A stretch of 64,000 nucleotides of DNA from Candidatus Poribacteria bacterium (lineage in GTDB: Bacteria > Poribacteria > WGA-4E > WGA-3G), in the NCBI GenBank assembly GCA_022827885.1, contig JAJEIP010000007.1, positions 1-64,000 on the forward strand. The letters are read 5' to 3'. The translations under genes were made by a program, and so were the position numbers. Each line of letters opens with the position of its first letter. Within the stretch, counting starts at the first letter, position 1. The notes beneath the pieces are model-generated. The model had not been told where the DNA came from and did not search any database. It saw nothing but the letters and a program-made list of their open reading frames with translations. This document shows, one piece after another, positions 50,861-60,108 of the stretch.

Positions 50861-52375
50861 ATGGGACGTAAAACACATCTTCCAATTTACATGCTTCTTT
50901 CTTTAATAGGATGCCTTTTCATGACTGGCGGTCTGTCCGCGCAGGACACAGCGCTGGTTTACGTGATTGACATTCGGAACGAGATCGGGAGCGGACTCGG
51001 GACCTATATCAGTGACGGCATCCAAACAGCAGAGACGGCTGGTGCCGATGCTATTGTTTTCGATGTGGATACACCGGGTGGCAGAGTAGATTCCGCTGTG
51101 AATATCATCCGATCTATCCAAGATACACAAGTTCCAACAATCGCTTTTGTCAATCGACAGGCTATATCCGCAGGCGCGATGATTTCTATTGCTTGTAATC
51201 AGATTGTTATGACTTCGGGGGGAACGATTGGGGACTCCGCGCCCGTTAATATTCAAGGACAAGAGGTCGGCGAAAAGGCAATCTCTTATATTCAGGGCAC
51301 CATTCGTGCGACGGCAGAACGCGAGAATCGAAACCCGGATATTGCTGAAGCGATGGTAGACAAAGAACTCGTCCTCGTAAAACTCGCAGACGGTCAGATT
51401 ATCAAACTCCTCCCTGAAGAATACATCGCGCGTGAAGAAGAAGGCGAGGAGATGGAAATCCTCTGTGCCCAAGGAAAACTGCTCACGTTATCAACGCAAC
51501 AGGCATTAGCATACGGGTTCGCAGACGCACAAGCCGAAACCCTCACAGACCTATTGGCACAATACGAGATTGTCGAGGTTGATGGGACCAAACTACCGCT
51601 CACAGAAGACGGCATTGCACAACGACAACTGGATACTGGTATTTCAGAAATCAACCGTCTCAAAACGTTAGCAGGCGCACGTATTACCGAGGTCGAGGCG
51701 ACACTTGCCGATAGGGTCGTTTTCTTTCTCACGAATCCGCTCATCAGTTCGCTGCTCCTTTCATTGGGAATCCTCGGTATCTTTATAGAGATTCGGACCC
51801 CCGGTTTCGGTATCCCCGGATTCCTCGGTTTATTGTGTGTCGGACTCTTCTTCGGTGGACACATGCTGACGAAAATCGGCGCAGAATGGGCATTTCTACT
51901 CTTTCTGATCGGTATTGGACTGATCGCCTTAGAGGTCTTCGTTATTCCTGGCTTCGGTGTTGCTGGTATTCTCGGCATTACATTGATGTTAGGGAGCGTC
52001 TTCTTCGTTTTCGACAAGGCTTATGAGTTCCGGACCGCGGTAATGTGGCTCTCAGTCTCTGTAATCTTGAGTGGCGGACTGGTGATTCTCGCGGCTTTTC
52101 TCCTTCCTGAGACGCAGCTATTTCGGAGGCTCGCTTTGTCAACAGTGATGGATACCCAGATGGGGTATCACTCGTCGAGTTCGGAGGATTTTCAGGCGTA
52201 TCTCGGACAATCTGGGACCGCTCTAACGCCCTTGCGTCCCTCTGGCACGGCTCGCATCGCTAATAATAGGGTGGATGTCGTCACCGTTGGCGATTTCATC
52301 GCACAAGATAGCACCGTCAAAGTCGTAAGTGTGGAAGGTCCTAAGGTGTTCGTAGAAGCCGTTGAGGATGATTAA
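50861..52375 (+). CDS. Long-form NfeD membrane serine protease
   Basis: 504 residues: signal peptide, ClpP-like protease domain (about 28-240) with VDTPGGRVDSAV and the nucleophile Ser in NRQAISAGAMISIAC, four to five membrane helices (about 290-410), and a C-terminal OB-fold NfeD domain (GTALTPLRPSGTARI, RVDVVTVGDFI). Such proteins form operons with flotillin-like proteins and are linked to membrane quality control. The ATG nine bases after a possible GTG start was chosen because the AGGGAG spacing fits it better. Confidence 0.87.
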   Translation: MGRKTHLPIYMLLSLIGCLFMTGGLSAQDTALVYVIDIRNEIGSGLGTYISDGIQTAETAGADAIVFDVDTPGGRVDSAVNIIRSIQDTQVPTIAFVNRQAISAGAMISIACNQIVMTSGGTIGDSAPVNIQGQEVGEKAISYIQGTIRATAERENRNPDIAEAMVDKELVLVKLADGQIIKLLPEEYIAREEEGEEMEILCAQGKLLTLSTQQALAYGFADAQAETLTDLLAQYEIVEVDGTKLPLTEDGIAQRQLDTGISEINRLKTLAGARITEVEATLADRVVFFLTNPLISSLLLSLGILGIFIEIRTPGFGIPGFLGLLCVGLFFGGHMLTKIGAEWAFLLFLIGIGLIALEVFVIPGFGVAGILGITLMLGSVFFVFDKAYEFRTAVMWLSVSVILSGGLVILAAFLLPETQLFRRLALSTVMDTQMGYHSSSSEDFQAYLGQSGTALTPLRPSGTARIANNRVDVVTVGDFIAQDSTVKVVSVEGPKVFVEAVEDD

Positions 52376-52422
52376 TTTTTGCTTGGTCGATTTGACCGAA
52401 CCGCAAGGAAAAATTAAAAGAT

Positions 52423-52908
52423 ATGATAGGGTTTCTCATCTTCCTGATAGGCATTGGAATCCTGTTAGTATTCATTGAGTTGCTCATCCTGCCTGGATTT
52501 GGAGCAGCAGGTGTGCCGGGGGTTCTGCTCATATTGATAGGTGTCGGGGTCGCTTGGTGGAAATTCGGATTCCAGACGGCTCTCACTTATACGGGTGCAA
52601 CGCTGATAGGCGTTATACCTCTGACGATTGTAGGGTTATCCGTCATGCGTGCAACGCCTGCCGGTAACATCCTTATCTTGCGAAAAACGCAAAATAAGGC
52701 AGAGGGTTTTCACGCACCCCCATCGGAATTAGAAAGTTTAGTTGGGAAGTCGGGTAAGGCATTGACGCCGTTGCGTCCCGCAGGGGCTGCGCTTATCAGT
52801 GGAAACCGTGTCGATATTGTTACACAAGGCGAATTTGTTCCGGCAGAGACCGAAATTGAAGTAATTTTTGTAGAAGGCAGTCGTGTGGTCGTTCGTAGTT
52901 TACAGTAG
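52423..52908 (+). CDS. Short-form NfeD protein
   Basis: 161 residues: two or three hydrophobic helices in the first 75 residues and an NfeD OB-fold domain at the C-terminus (KALTPLRPAGAALISGNRVDIV), closely similar to the end of the preceding protein. It lacks the protease domain. Its ribosome binding site is supplied by a repeated 20-base leader module (52399-52418). Ten bases separate it from the first flotillin gene. Confidence 0.85.
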   Translation: MIGFLIFLIGIGILLVFIELLILPGFGAAGVPGVLLILIGVGVAWWKFGFQTALTYTGATLIGVIPLTIVGLSVMRATPAGNILILRKTQNKAEGFHAPPSELESLVGKSGKALTPLRPAGAALISGNRVDIVTQGEFVPAETEIEVIFVEGSRVVVRSLQ

Positions 52909-52917
52909 GAGGCAGAT

Positions 52918-53823
52918 ATGGTGGATCTATTTACAGGGGGAATTGCCCTTGTTGTCCTAATTTTTATTATCGCGTTCTTTTGGTTCGTCCCGATTGGATT
53001 GTGGATTGCCGCTGTTGCAGCGGGCGTTCCGCTCCGAATTTTTGACTTGATCGGGATGCGCCTCAGACGCGTGAACCCCAATGTTATTGTGAAGGGATTA
53101 ATCAGTGCACACAAGGCTGGATTGAAAGTAGGGACCGCTGAATTAGAAGCGCATTACCTTGCGGGTGGTAACGTCCTCAATGTTGTTAGCGCGCTCATCG
53201 CCGCAGATAAAGCGAGAATAGAGTTAAATTTTCAACGTTCCGCTGCGATAGACTTGGCGGGACGGGATGTCTTTGAGGCAGTCCAGGTCAGCGTCAACCC
53301 ACGCGTAATCACGACCCCGAAAATCAGTGCGCTCGCGTTAGATGGCGTTGAACTGATAGCGACCGTCCGTATTACGGTACGCACGAACATCAATCGGCTG
53401 GTTGGTGGCGCGGGCGAAGAAACGATTATCGCGCGTGTCGGCGAAGGAATCATCAGCGCAATCGGTGCCTCTGAAACCTACGAAGATGTGCTTGAAAATC
53501 CAGACATCATCTCGAAAACGGTACTTGATCGCGGACTTGATGCCGGAACGGCTTTTGAAATCCTTTCCATTGATATTGCTGACGTCAACGTTGGGAAAAA
53601 TATCGGTGCGGAACTCCAAGCCGAGCAAGCCGAGGCGGACTTAGTCGTCGCCCAGGCGAAGGCAGAAGAGCGGCGTGCTATGGCGGTTGCCCAGAAGCAG
53701 GAGATGACCGCAAATGTCCAAGAGATGCGTGCGAAAGTCGTTGAAGCGGAAGCCCAAGTCCCGCGTTCCTTGGCAAATGCGTTCCGTGCAGGAAACTTGA
53801 ACGTTAATACGGAGGAATCGTAA
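52918..53823 (+). CDS. floA: FloA-like flotillin (copy 1)
   Basis: 301 residues of the FloA/YqfA family: N-terminal membrane segment (about 7-37), [17 protein letters not shown], an SPFH-like core with [20 protein letters not shown] and [14 protein letters not shown], and a charged Glu/Ala-rich coil ([20 protein letters not shown]) at the end. Forms oligomeric membrane microdomains that organise signalling and protease partners such as NfeD. Start preceded by AGGAGG. Same operon as both NfeD genes and the second flotillin. Confidence 0.9.
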   Translation: MVDLFTGGIALVVLIFIIAFFWFVPIGLWIAAVAAGVPLRIFDLIGMRLRRVNPNVIVKGLISAHKAGLKVGTAELEAHYLAGGNVLNVVSALIAADKARIELNFQRSAAIDLAGRDVFEAVQVSVNPRVITTPKISALALDGVELIATVRITVRTNINRLVGGAGEETIIARVGEGIISAIGASETYEDVLENPDIISKTVLDRGLDAGTAFEILSIDIADVNVGKNIGAELQAEQAEADLVVAQAKAEERRAMAVAQKQEMTANVQEMRAKVVEAEAQVPRSLANAFRAGNLNVNTEES

Positions 53824-53825
53824 AC

Positions 53826-54857
53826 ATGGCACCAACAATGGTTGCAATTATTGCTGTCCTGCTTATCCTGTTTATCATTATTATTAGTTGGCTCGTTCCG
53901 ATCGGTCTCTGGATTACTGCCATTGCAGCAGGTGTGAAGGTTGGGATCTTTGATCTCGTTGCGATGCGTTTGCGGCGTGTTCCCCCCGCGGCGATCGTAG
54001 AGCCTCAGATCAACGCAACGAAAGCAGGCTTAAATCTATCGCTTGACGATCTGGAGGCACACTTCCTTGCTGGCGGACGCGTGGCGAGTGTCGTATCGGC
54101 ACTGATTGCCGCGGATAAAGCCAACATCGATCTCGGTTTCGCGCAGGCTGCCGCAATTGATCTTGCGGGTCGAGATGTCTTGCAAGCCGTTCAAGTTAGC
54201 GTTACGCCTGAGATTATAGACATTCCCAGTAGAGATGACCCGAGTACCGGTATTACGGCTGTCGCCCGTGACGGTATCCAGTTAATCGTGAAAGCGCGTG
54301 TTACGGTGAGAGCCGATATTGACCGGCTCGTCGGGGGTGCGACTGAAGATACGATCCGTGCGCGGGTCGGCGAAGGGATTATCACGACGATCGGTTCATC
54401 AGGAAGCCACAAGCAAGTCTTGGAAAACCCGGTTCTCATCTCAGAGACGGTGCTCGCAAAGGGGTTAGCTGCGGGAACTGCTTTTGAAATTTTGTCTATC
54501 GACATCGCCGATATAAACGTTGGTGAGAATGTCGGTGCGAAATTACAGACCGACCAAGCACAGGCTGAACTTAAGATCGCACGTGCGAAAGCCGAAGAAC
54601 GTCGGGCACGCGCACAAGCGGAAGAGGAAGAGAATAAAGCGTTGGTCGAAGAGATGACCGTCAAGCTGATCGAGGCAGAAGCAGAAGTGCCACTTGCGAT
54701 CTCGGACACCTTTGATTCCCAGCGGATGAGCGTGATGACGTATTACGAACTCCGTAATATCCTTGCGGATACAGAGATGCGTCAATCCATCGCTTCACCG
54801 GGTGGCACGCAAGAGATAGACACAACGCGGTCTGCACACTCACTCGGATTTTCGTAA
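53826..54857 (+). CDS. FloA-like flotillin (copy 2)
   Basis: 343 residues, paralogous to the preceding gene over its whole core ([49 protein letters not shown]). It has a short insert ([16 protein letters not shown]) and a 35-residue C-terminal extension ([15 protein letters not shown]). Starts two bases after the previous stop. Two flotillins in tandem could form mixed oligomers (inference). Confidence 0.88.
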   Translation: MAPTMVAIIAVLLILFIIIISWLVPIGLWITAIAAGVKVGIFDLVAMRLRRVPPAAIVEPQINATKAGLNLSLDDLEAHFLAGGRVASVVSALIAADKANIDLGFAQAAAIDLAGRDVLQAVQVSVTPEIIDIPSRDDPSTGITAVARDGIQLIVKARVTVRADIDRLVGGATEDTIRARVGEGIITTIGSSGSHKQVLENPVLISETVLAKGLAAGTAFEILSIDIADINVGENVGAKLQTDQAQAELKIARAKAEERRARAQAEEEENKALVEEMTVKLIEAEAEVPLAISDTFDSQRMSVMTYYELRNILADTEMRQSIASPGGTQEIDTTRSAHSLGFS

Positions 54858-55059
54858 AAGGGTTGTCAATTGTCAGTCATCGGGAAGTTTTAAAGTCTCT
54901 GTAGAGTTGCGAAGTGTTCTAAAGTTGTCAATACCTTTACGGATTTTAGCACACTTTTTAGAAAAAGCGCGTAGCTTGAAACGAAGTGGAAAGCGGGTAT
55001 ACGGAAAGCAACATAAAAACCCTATGCCCGCTAACCGAACCGCAAGGAAAAATTAAAAA

Positions 55060-55518
55060 ATGGAAAGTATCATTCAGATGCTGGCACCGCTGATTATCGT
55101 GCTACTGATCTCTATCTTGAGCAATGCGCGTCGACGGAAAGCACAACAACGGGATGCGGAGAGAAAAGGGGACGAGCGTGCGATGTCTGAGAGCGAGGAT
55201 ACACCCCCGCCTTTCATGGAAGATTTTCCGTTTGAGACGCAACTGGAGCAGATGATTCTGCAGCAGGACGAAAAAGAGGAGACCCCGCCCGTGGTTGCCG
55301 AAGCACCAGCGCGTCCTGAACCGGAACAGGTCGAAACACCGCAACCACAACCGCCGCCAGTGCCTGTGGAATCCCCGACCGGAATTCGGTCTGTCCCTGG
55401 GACCTCCCTGCTGAACTTATCGCCGCAAACTTTTCGTCAAGGCATTATTCTTTCAGAGATCCTGGGTCGTCCGAAATCACGCCGAACAAGCCAACGGTCA
55501 GTGACAAGGAACAATTAA
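55060..55518 (+). CDS. Membrane-anchored Pro/Glu-rich protein with conserved C-terminal motif
   Basis: 152 residues: one membrane helix (about 4-21), a basic stop-transfer stretch (NARRRKAQQRD), a long acidic and Pro-rich linker (about 45-108) and a C-terminal motif FRQGIILSEILGRPKS. Short proteins ending in this kind of QGIILSEILGxP motif occur in several bacterial phyla and have no assigned function as far as I know. The gene uses the repeated leader module as its ribosome binding site. It precedes the amidase gene by 60 bases. Confidence 0.75.
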   Translation: MESIIQMLAPLIIVLLISILSNARRRKAQQRDAERKGDERAMSESEDTPPPFMEDFPFETQLEQMILQQDEKEETPPVVAEAPARPEPEQVETPQPQPPPVPVESPTGIRSVPGTSLLNLSPQTFRQGIILSEILGRPKSRRTSQRSVTRNN

Positions 55519-55578
55519 AAAACCAGAACCCGCAACTCGTAATGAAATGGAGCGTGGATATACGGAAAGGCAGCCCAA

Positions 55579-57774
55579 ATGCCAAAATCCCCCGCATTGA
55601 ACCGCAAGGAAAAATTAAAATTCTTTTTGGTTTTTCTGTTGTTTGTGGGTTGTTCTCAACACCGGACACCTGTGGAACAGCAGGCTTCATTTCACTTTGA
55701 ACCTCCCCCTTATACCCGGCATCTTAAAGGTTTCAAAATTTGCTTGGACCCCGGACACGGCGGACAAGCACACGTCCCCGATTACAAACGGGGTCCCACA
55801 GGCGTTCGCGAAGCCGAGGCGAATCTACGGGTCGCACTTTATCTACGCGAGATGTTACAGAAAGTCGGGGTTACCGTCATTATGACGCGCGTTGACGATT
55901 CCTATGTGAGTCTGTCGAGGCGCAGTGAAATAGCCAACGAAAATGGTGCCGACTTCTTTATCTCGCTGCACCATAACGGGATCGATAATCCGAAAGTTAA
56001 CTACACCTCTACTTGGTATCATGGCGATGCGGATGACTCACGCCAGAGTCTTGACCTTGCTCGGTATGTCCAGCAGGGTGTCTCAGACGCACTCCAATTG
56101 CCCACTTCTCCTGCATCGGGACTTTACTCGGATAAATTAATAACGACTTCCGGTTTTGGGGTCCTGCGATTGACAGAATGTCCAGCGGTGTTATGTGAGG
56201 CATCTTTTCTCTCGAACCCAGAAGAAGAAGCAAGATTGCAGGAGGACGACTACCTGAGAAGGGAAGCCTACGGCTACTTTCTTGGGATTGCCCGTTATGT
56301 TGAAGGCGGGTTTCCGAAAGGTGTGCTGGTCGAGCCGCAACATGCCGCCGTCATCCAAGCGAAAACGCCGCGCCTCCAGATCCAGGTTATGGACGGACTC
56401 CACGAGCGGGGGGCGTGGATGCTCAAACGTCAACAGGTCTTCACGGACTCCATCCGCGTCAAGATTGATAATGTGGATGTTCCGTATCACTACGACCGCG
56501 GGACAGATCTGATTACTGTCTGTCTTGATAAACCCTTATCGAACGGTGTGCATCTTGTCCAGACGGACTTAGTGAACTATTATGGGAATCACAGTCTCCC
56601 CGCGCCGCAATGGTTTAAGGTGGCACCGCCTGCTGCGGTATTGGACCTCACGGCGTGGACAGATACCCTCCCTGCTGATGGAAAAAGTTACGTCGGTATC
56701 TCTGTAACTGCACGGGACAGTGAAGGGATGCCAATTGCTGACGACGAGCCGATCTACGCACAAACATCAAACGGGACGCTCGCAGCGGATCGTCGACTCT
56801 CAAAGAACGGTTCAGCACAGTTTTATCTATATGCGCCTGATGCGCCGGGCACAGCCACGGTGGAGGTCTCATATCAACAGACCCGTCAGTCGTTGACGAT
56901 TCACTTCGCGAACATTGATGGCGCGATTGTGCAAGGTCAAGTTTCTCACAACCTTCCGAACAGCCATCCCATCGAACCGCAAGGGAAAAATAAAAAACCG
57001 CTCCAAGACGTGCGATTAGAAACCGATTCAGGATTGACAGCAATTACGGATACCGAAGGACACTTTTTCATCACAACAGGCTCTGAATTTAAGGATTTCG
57101 GCGAAACAACGCTCCACATCTCTAAGGCAGGTTATTACCCGGACCAACGCAGGATTCACATTCAACCGAATCAAGCAACAGTTACCGATGTCGAACTTCA
57201 TCCGATTGCAGACGGTGCGTTTGCCGCTACTGTCATCGTTCTCGATTCAAAAACGGATACGCCTGAGACCCAAGAACTTCTCACAACGTTGGAAAAGATG
57301 TTGAAACTTGCTGGGGCAAAGGTTTATAATATTTATACTGCGGGGTCAAAAATGTCTGTGGAAAAACGGATAGAGAGGGTTAACGCCATCAAGGATAGCG
57401 GATACTATTTGCAAATCAATCACGGAGAATGGCGTAAAGCACATCCTGCTGTGGTTGCGGCACACTACCGAGGCAATCAGGGGACAGAGACCTTTCTCAA
57501 GCGGATACTTGAACAGTTCAATGGGAGTCTCTATGAGACCCCGATTGTTACCCTTCAAGACAGAACGACCCCTGAAATTCAGCAGACGAATAAGATGGCG
57601 ATGACCCTTGAAATCAAATCTTTGGATCATCCGAAGGCTTCCGTCGTTTCGGAAGGGCATGCGATTTTTTTCGGGGCATGGACTTTCCTGAAGGGCGCTG
57701 GCGAAATTCCGATAGAAAGCCAAAAGCGGTTTATGGTGTACTTAAAAGAGAGGCAAGCGAATTCTTCTCATTAG
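55579..57774 (+). CDS. N-acetylmuramoyl-L-alanine amidase lipoprotein (Amidase_3) with degenerate second amidase-like domain
   Basis: 731 residues. Lipoprotein signal ending LLFVGC25. The Amidase_3 domain (about 50-255) has zinc ligands H60 (DPGHGG), E78 (GVREAEA) and H131 (ISLHHNG) and the catalytic E207 (VLCEASFLSN). It cleaves the bond between muramic acid and the stem peptide. Beta-rich linkers follow (about 275-470, Ig-like) and a carboxypeptidase-regulatory-type module (475-550). The last 170 residues repeat the amidase order without its zinc ligands (YYLQINHGEW and TLEIKSLDHPK). Start by GGAAAGG. The dipeptide epimerase is the next gene. Confidence 0.87.
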   Translation: MPKSPALNRKEKLKFFLVFLLFVGCSQHRTPVEQQASFHFEPPPYTRHLKGFKICLDPGHGGQAHVPDYKRGPTGVREAEANLRVALYLREMLQKVGVTVIMTRVDDSYVSLSRRSEIANENGADFFISLHHNGIDNPKVNYTSTWYHGDADDSRQSLDLARYVQQGVSDALQLPTSPASGLYSDKLITTSGFGVLRLTECPAVLCEASFLSNPEEEARLQEDDYLRREAYGYFLGIARYVEGGFPKGVLVEPQHAAVIQAKTPRLQIQVMDGLHERGAWMLKRQQVFTDSIRVKIDNVDVPYHYDRGTDLITVCLDKPLSNGVHLVQTDLVNYYGNHSLPAPQWFKVAPPAAVLDLTAWTDTLPADGKSYVGISVTARDSEGMPIADDEPIYAQTSNGTLAADRRLSKNGSAQFYLYAPDAPGTATVEVSYQQTRQSLTIHFANIDGAIVQGQVSHNLPNSHPIEPQGKNKKPLQDVRLETDSGLTAITDTEGHFFITTGSEFKDFGETTLHISKAGYYPDQRRIHIQPNQATVTDVELHPIADGAFAATVIVLDSKTDTPETQELLTTLEKMLKLAGAKVYNIYTAGSKMSVEKRIERVNAIKDSGYYLQINHGEWRKAHPAVVAAHYRGNQGTETFLKRILEQFNGSLYETPIVTLQDRTTPEIQQTNKMAMTLEIKSLDHPKASVVSEGHAIFFGAWTFLKGAGEIPIESQKRFMVYLKERQANSSH

Positions 57775-57779
57775 ACAAA

Positions 57780-58054
57780 GACCGAATCGGGGTTACAAAC
57801 CCCTCCCACCCTAACGGAAATTAGAAACATGAACGACCGAAAGAATCGGGGTTACAAACCCCTCCCACCCTAACGGAAAGTAAAAAATGAACGATAGAAA
57901 GAATCGGGGTTACAAACCCCTCCCACTCTAACGGAAATTAGAAACATGAACGACCGAAAGAATCGGGGTTACAAACCCCTCCCACTATAACATTAGACAA
58001 AGACCGAAAGAATCGGGGTTACAAACCCCTCCCACTATAACAGAAATTAGAAAC
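57780..58054 (+). repeat. Tandem array of five hairpin-leader units with micro-ORFs
   Basis: Five copies of a unit containing the hairpin core GGGGTTACAAACCCC then TCCCAC, starting at 57785, 57844, 57902, 57961 and 58011 (spacing 59, 58, 59, 50). Between them, the leader GGAAATTAGAAAC is followed by ATGAAC, exactly as at the real start of the epimerase gene. Three units thus encode 14-residue frames: 57829-57873 and 57887-57931 and 57946-57990, reading MNDRKNRGYKPLPP or ending LPL. The hairpins could also act on transcription or mRNA stability. Confidence 0.85.
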
Positions 58055-59053
58055 ATGAACATTGTCTCTCAGATCACAGATTTACAACTCCAGCATCCCT
58101 TCAAGATTGCGCGTCGTGCGACAGACGCGTTCCGACAGGTGATTTCTGTAGAGATTGATGGTGGCATCGGTGAAGCGGCGCCCGCTCGGTTGTATGGTGA
58201 AACCGTTCAGACGGTGCGTGTCGCGTTAGAAATTATCGCGCCGGCACTGCCCAAAGACCTCGATGCAATCCACGATGTAATGGAAACAGTTGACGCGACG
58301 CTCGGCGGCAATTACGCAGCGAAGTCCGCCATTGATATGGCACTCCATGATCGACTCGGTAAAAAACTCGGTGTTCCGCTCTATCAACTCTGGGGGCTCA
58401 ATCCGAAGAAGACCCCTTGCACATCGTTTACGATCGGACTGGATGCACCGGAGGTAATGGCAGAGAAGACGCGACATGCTGAAGCGTATCCGATCCTGAA
58501 AGTCAAACTCGGCACGCCGCAGGATATTGAGATAATTCAGAAACTCCGCGAGGTCACGGATAAACCTATCTATGTGGATGCGAATACAGCGTGGACCCCG
58601 AAGGAGGCTGTTCGTAAGATCCGTGAGCTTGCCGGTTATGGTGTTGAATTGATAGAACAACCGACGAAACCGAATGATCTGGCAGGACTCAAGTTTATCC
58701 GCGAACACTCTGAACTGCCGATTATCGCCGATGAAAGCGTCAAGCGCGCAAGTGATATTCCGATTCTCGCTGCGTGTGTTGATGGTATCAATATCAAACT
58801 CGTCAAATGCGGTGGACTGCTTGAGGCACACCGAATGATAAGTGTTGCGCGCGCCCACGGTTTGCTGGTCATGATTGGTTGCATGATAGAGAGTTCGCTC
58901 GGCATCACCGCCGCTGCACACTTGACCCCCCTCGTAGACTATGCCGATCTGGACGGTCATCTGCTCATTGCAAACGATCCCTACACGGGTGTAAGTCTTG
59001 ATAAGAGTAAATTGATACTACCAAACCGCCCTGGCATCGGGGTTACTTACTAA
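58055..59053 (+). CDS. Dipeptide epimerase (enolase superfamily)
   Basis: 332 residues of the muconate-lactonising-enzyme subgroup. The acid/base lysines are in ILKVKLG (K-x-K) and NIKLVKCGG. The metal ligands are in YVDANTAW, LIEQPT and IIADESV, and CMIESSLG is the capping segment typical of L-Ala-D/L-Glu and related epimerases. These invert the second residue of dipeptides released from peptidoglycan, which fits the amidase gene immediately upstream. ATGAAC start follows the leader shared with the micro-ORF array. Confidence 0.85.
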   Translation: MNIVSQITDLQLQHPFKIARRATDAFRQVISVEIDGGIGEAAPARLYGETVQTVRVALEIIAPALPKDLDAIHDVMETVDATLGGNYAAKSAIDMALHDRLGKKLGVPLYQLWGLNPKKTPCTSFTIGLDAPEVMAEKTRHAEAYPILKVKLGTPQDIEIIQKLREVTDKPIYVDANTAWTPKEAVRKIRELAGYGVELIEQPTKPNDLAGLKFIREHSELPIIADESVKRASDIPILAACVDGINIKLVKCGGLLEAHRMISVARAHGLLVMIGCMIESSLGITAAAHLTPLVDYADLDGHLLIANDPYTGVSLDKSKLILPNRPGIGVTY

Positions 59054-59154
59054 ACAGAGAAGCAGCTTATAGTTAAAAAATTCCAATTCAAATTTGGTGT
59101 CCGCTCTTCTTTTATAGTGAAGCCCGAAAATATCTGGGCACGCCTTAGCAGGAC

Positions 59155-59180
59155 GTGCGATGAATCGCACTACTACGAAC
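59155..59180 (+). repeat. Hairpin repeat with ACTAC tail
   Basis: GTGCGAT-ga-ATCGCAC followed by TACTACGAAC. It shares its layout and tail with the repeats at 49049 and 49084, although the stem sequence differs. Confidence 0.6.
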
Positions 59181-59320
59181 CGGTGTTCGTTTAAGGAAGC
59201 AATGTCCACTTAATTGTTAGCTTTACTATAACCCGTTACAAATTTCCAAAAACGCTGCGATTCACCAAAAACCTGCCTGAAACGAAGTGGAAGGCAGCCC
59301 AGGAGGCCACAGTTAAAAAG

Positions 59321-60034
59321 ATGACAAAACAGAACCGCAATGTCCTCATCACCGGCGGCACGGGTATATTAGGGAGTGCCGTCACCAAAGCCTATCTCAC
59401 CCAAGGTGACAGTGTTGCTGTCACATATCTGTTTGAAGATGAAGTTGACCGCTTTAAACAGTACAATCCCGAAATCAGCGAAGACGTTACTTTCTTATTC
59501 GCGAACGTTACCGAGGAAGCCGAGGTCCAGAAAACCGTTCAGGAATTCTTATCCAAATTCGGTTCGCTGGATGTATTGGTGAACATCGTTGGTGGGTTTG
59601 TCGGTGGCATTCCAGCTGCGGAACTTGAAGAGAGCAGGTGGGACTTCATGATGAACCTCAACCTCAAATCGGTGTTCCTGTGTTGCAAGACAGTCATACC
59701 ACACATGACCGAACGCGGTTATGGCAAGATTATCAACGTTTCCGCACGCGCTGGCTTGAAAGGTGAGGCGGGACTCAGTGCCTATTGTGTCTCTAAAGGC
59801 GGTGTTCGCACCTTGACCGAATCCTTGGCGGCTGAGGTGATGGATTCGGGGGTAAATGTCAATGCGATTATGCCGAGCGTTATGGACACACCGATGAATC
59901 GTGAATCCATGCCTGATGAGGAGCACGACCGGTGGGTAGCCCCTGCCGATGTCGCCAAGGTAATATGTTTCCTGACTTCCGACGATGCAGCGGTCATCAA
60001 CGGCGCTGCGATCCCAGTTTACGGCAGAGCATAA
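59321..60034 (+). CDS. Short-chain dehydrogenase/reductase
   Basis: 237 residues. Cofactor loop LITGGTGILGSAV, the NxxG-like VNIVGGFVGG, catalytic Ser in INVSARAG, Y-x3-K in SAYCVSKGG and the C-terminal DDAAVINGAAIPVYGRA are all in classical SDR positions. NAD(P)-dependent oxidoreductase of unknown substrate. The start ATG lies 13 bases after AGGAGG. The preceding bases share the GAAACGAAGTGGAA module found before the 55060 gene. Confidence 0.88.
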   Translation: MTKQNRNVLITGGTGILGSAVTKAYLTQGDSVAVTYLFEDEVDRFKQYNPEISEDVTFLFANVTEEAEVQKTVQEFLSKFGSLDVLVNIVGGFVGGIPAAELEESRWDFMMNLNLKSVFLCCKTVIPHMTERGYGKIINVSARAGLKGEAGLSAYCVSKGGVRTLTESLAAEVMDSGVNVNAIMPSVMDTPMNRESMPDEEHDRWVAPADVAKVICFLTSDDAAVINGAAIPVYGRA

Positions 60035-60078
60035 TCTACTGACTCCTTTTTTCAACAAAGAGGTGTCAAGGTAAAACA

Positions 60079-60108
60079 AAAGGCAGCAGGAACGGATCTG
60101 CTGCCTTT
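60079..60108 (+). terminator. Intrinsic terminator of the SDR gene
   Basis: AAAGGCAGCAG-aacggat(c)-CTGCTGCCTTT, an 11-pair stem followed by a short AT tail. The rest of the gap to 60488 contains no feature I can support except GGAGGT just before the next start. Confidence 0.65.

Larger units (their letters stand above)
52399..56996 (+). repeat. Dispersed leader module GAACCGCAAGGAAAAATTAA (four copies)
   Basis: Nearly identical 22-base copies begin at 52398, 55037 and 55599, and a variant (GAACCGCAAGGGAAAAATAA) begins at 56974. The first two end three or fewer bases before start codons (short NfeD and the 55060 gene) and provide their AAGGA ribosome binding sites. The third is inside the amidase signal peptide (encoding LNRKEKLK). 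The fourth is inside the amidase body in another frame (EPQGKNKK). The span given covers all copies, not continuous repeat. Confidence 0.65.

Noticed and set aside
52398-55620. Repeated AAGGAAAAATTAA module as an attachment site
   Set aside because: No integrase is nearby, and the copies correlate with start codons and do not bound any segment.
57780-58054. CRISPR-like array
   Set aside because: Repeats are nearly identical over the whole period, including the parts between hairpins; there are no unique spacers and no cas genes.
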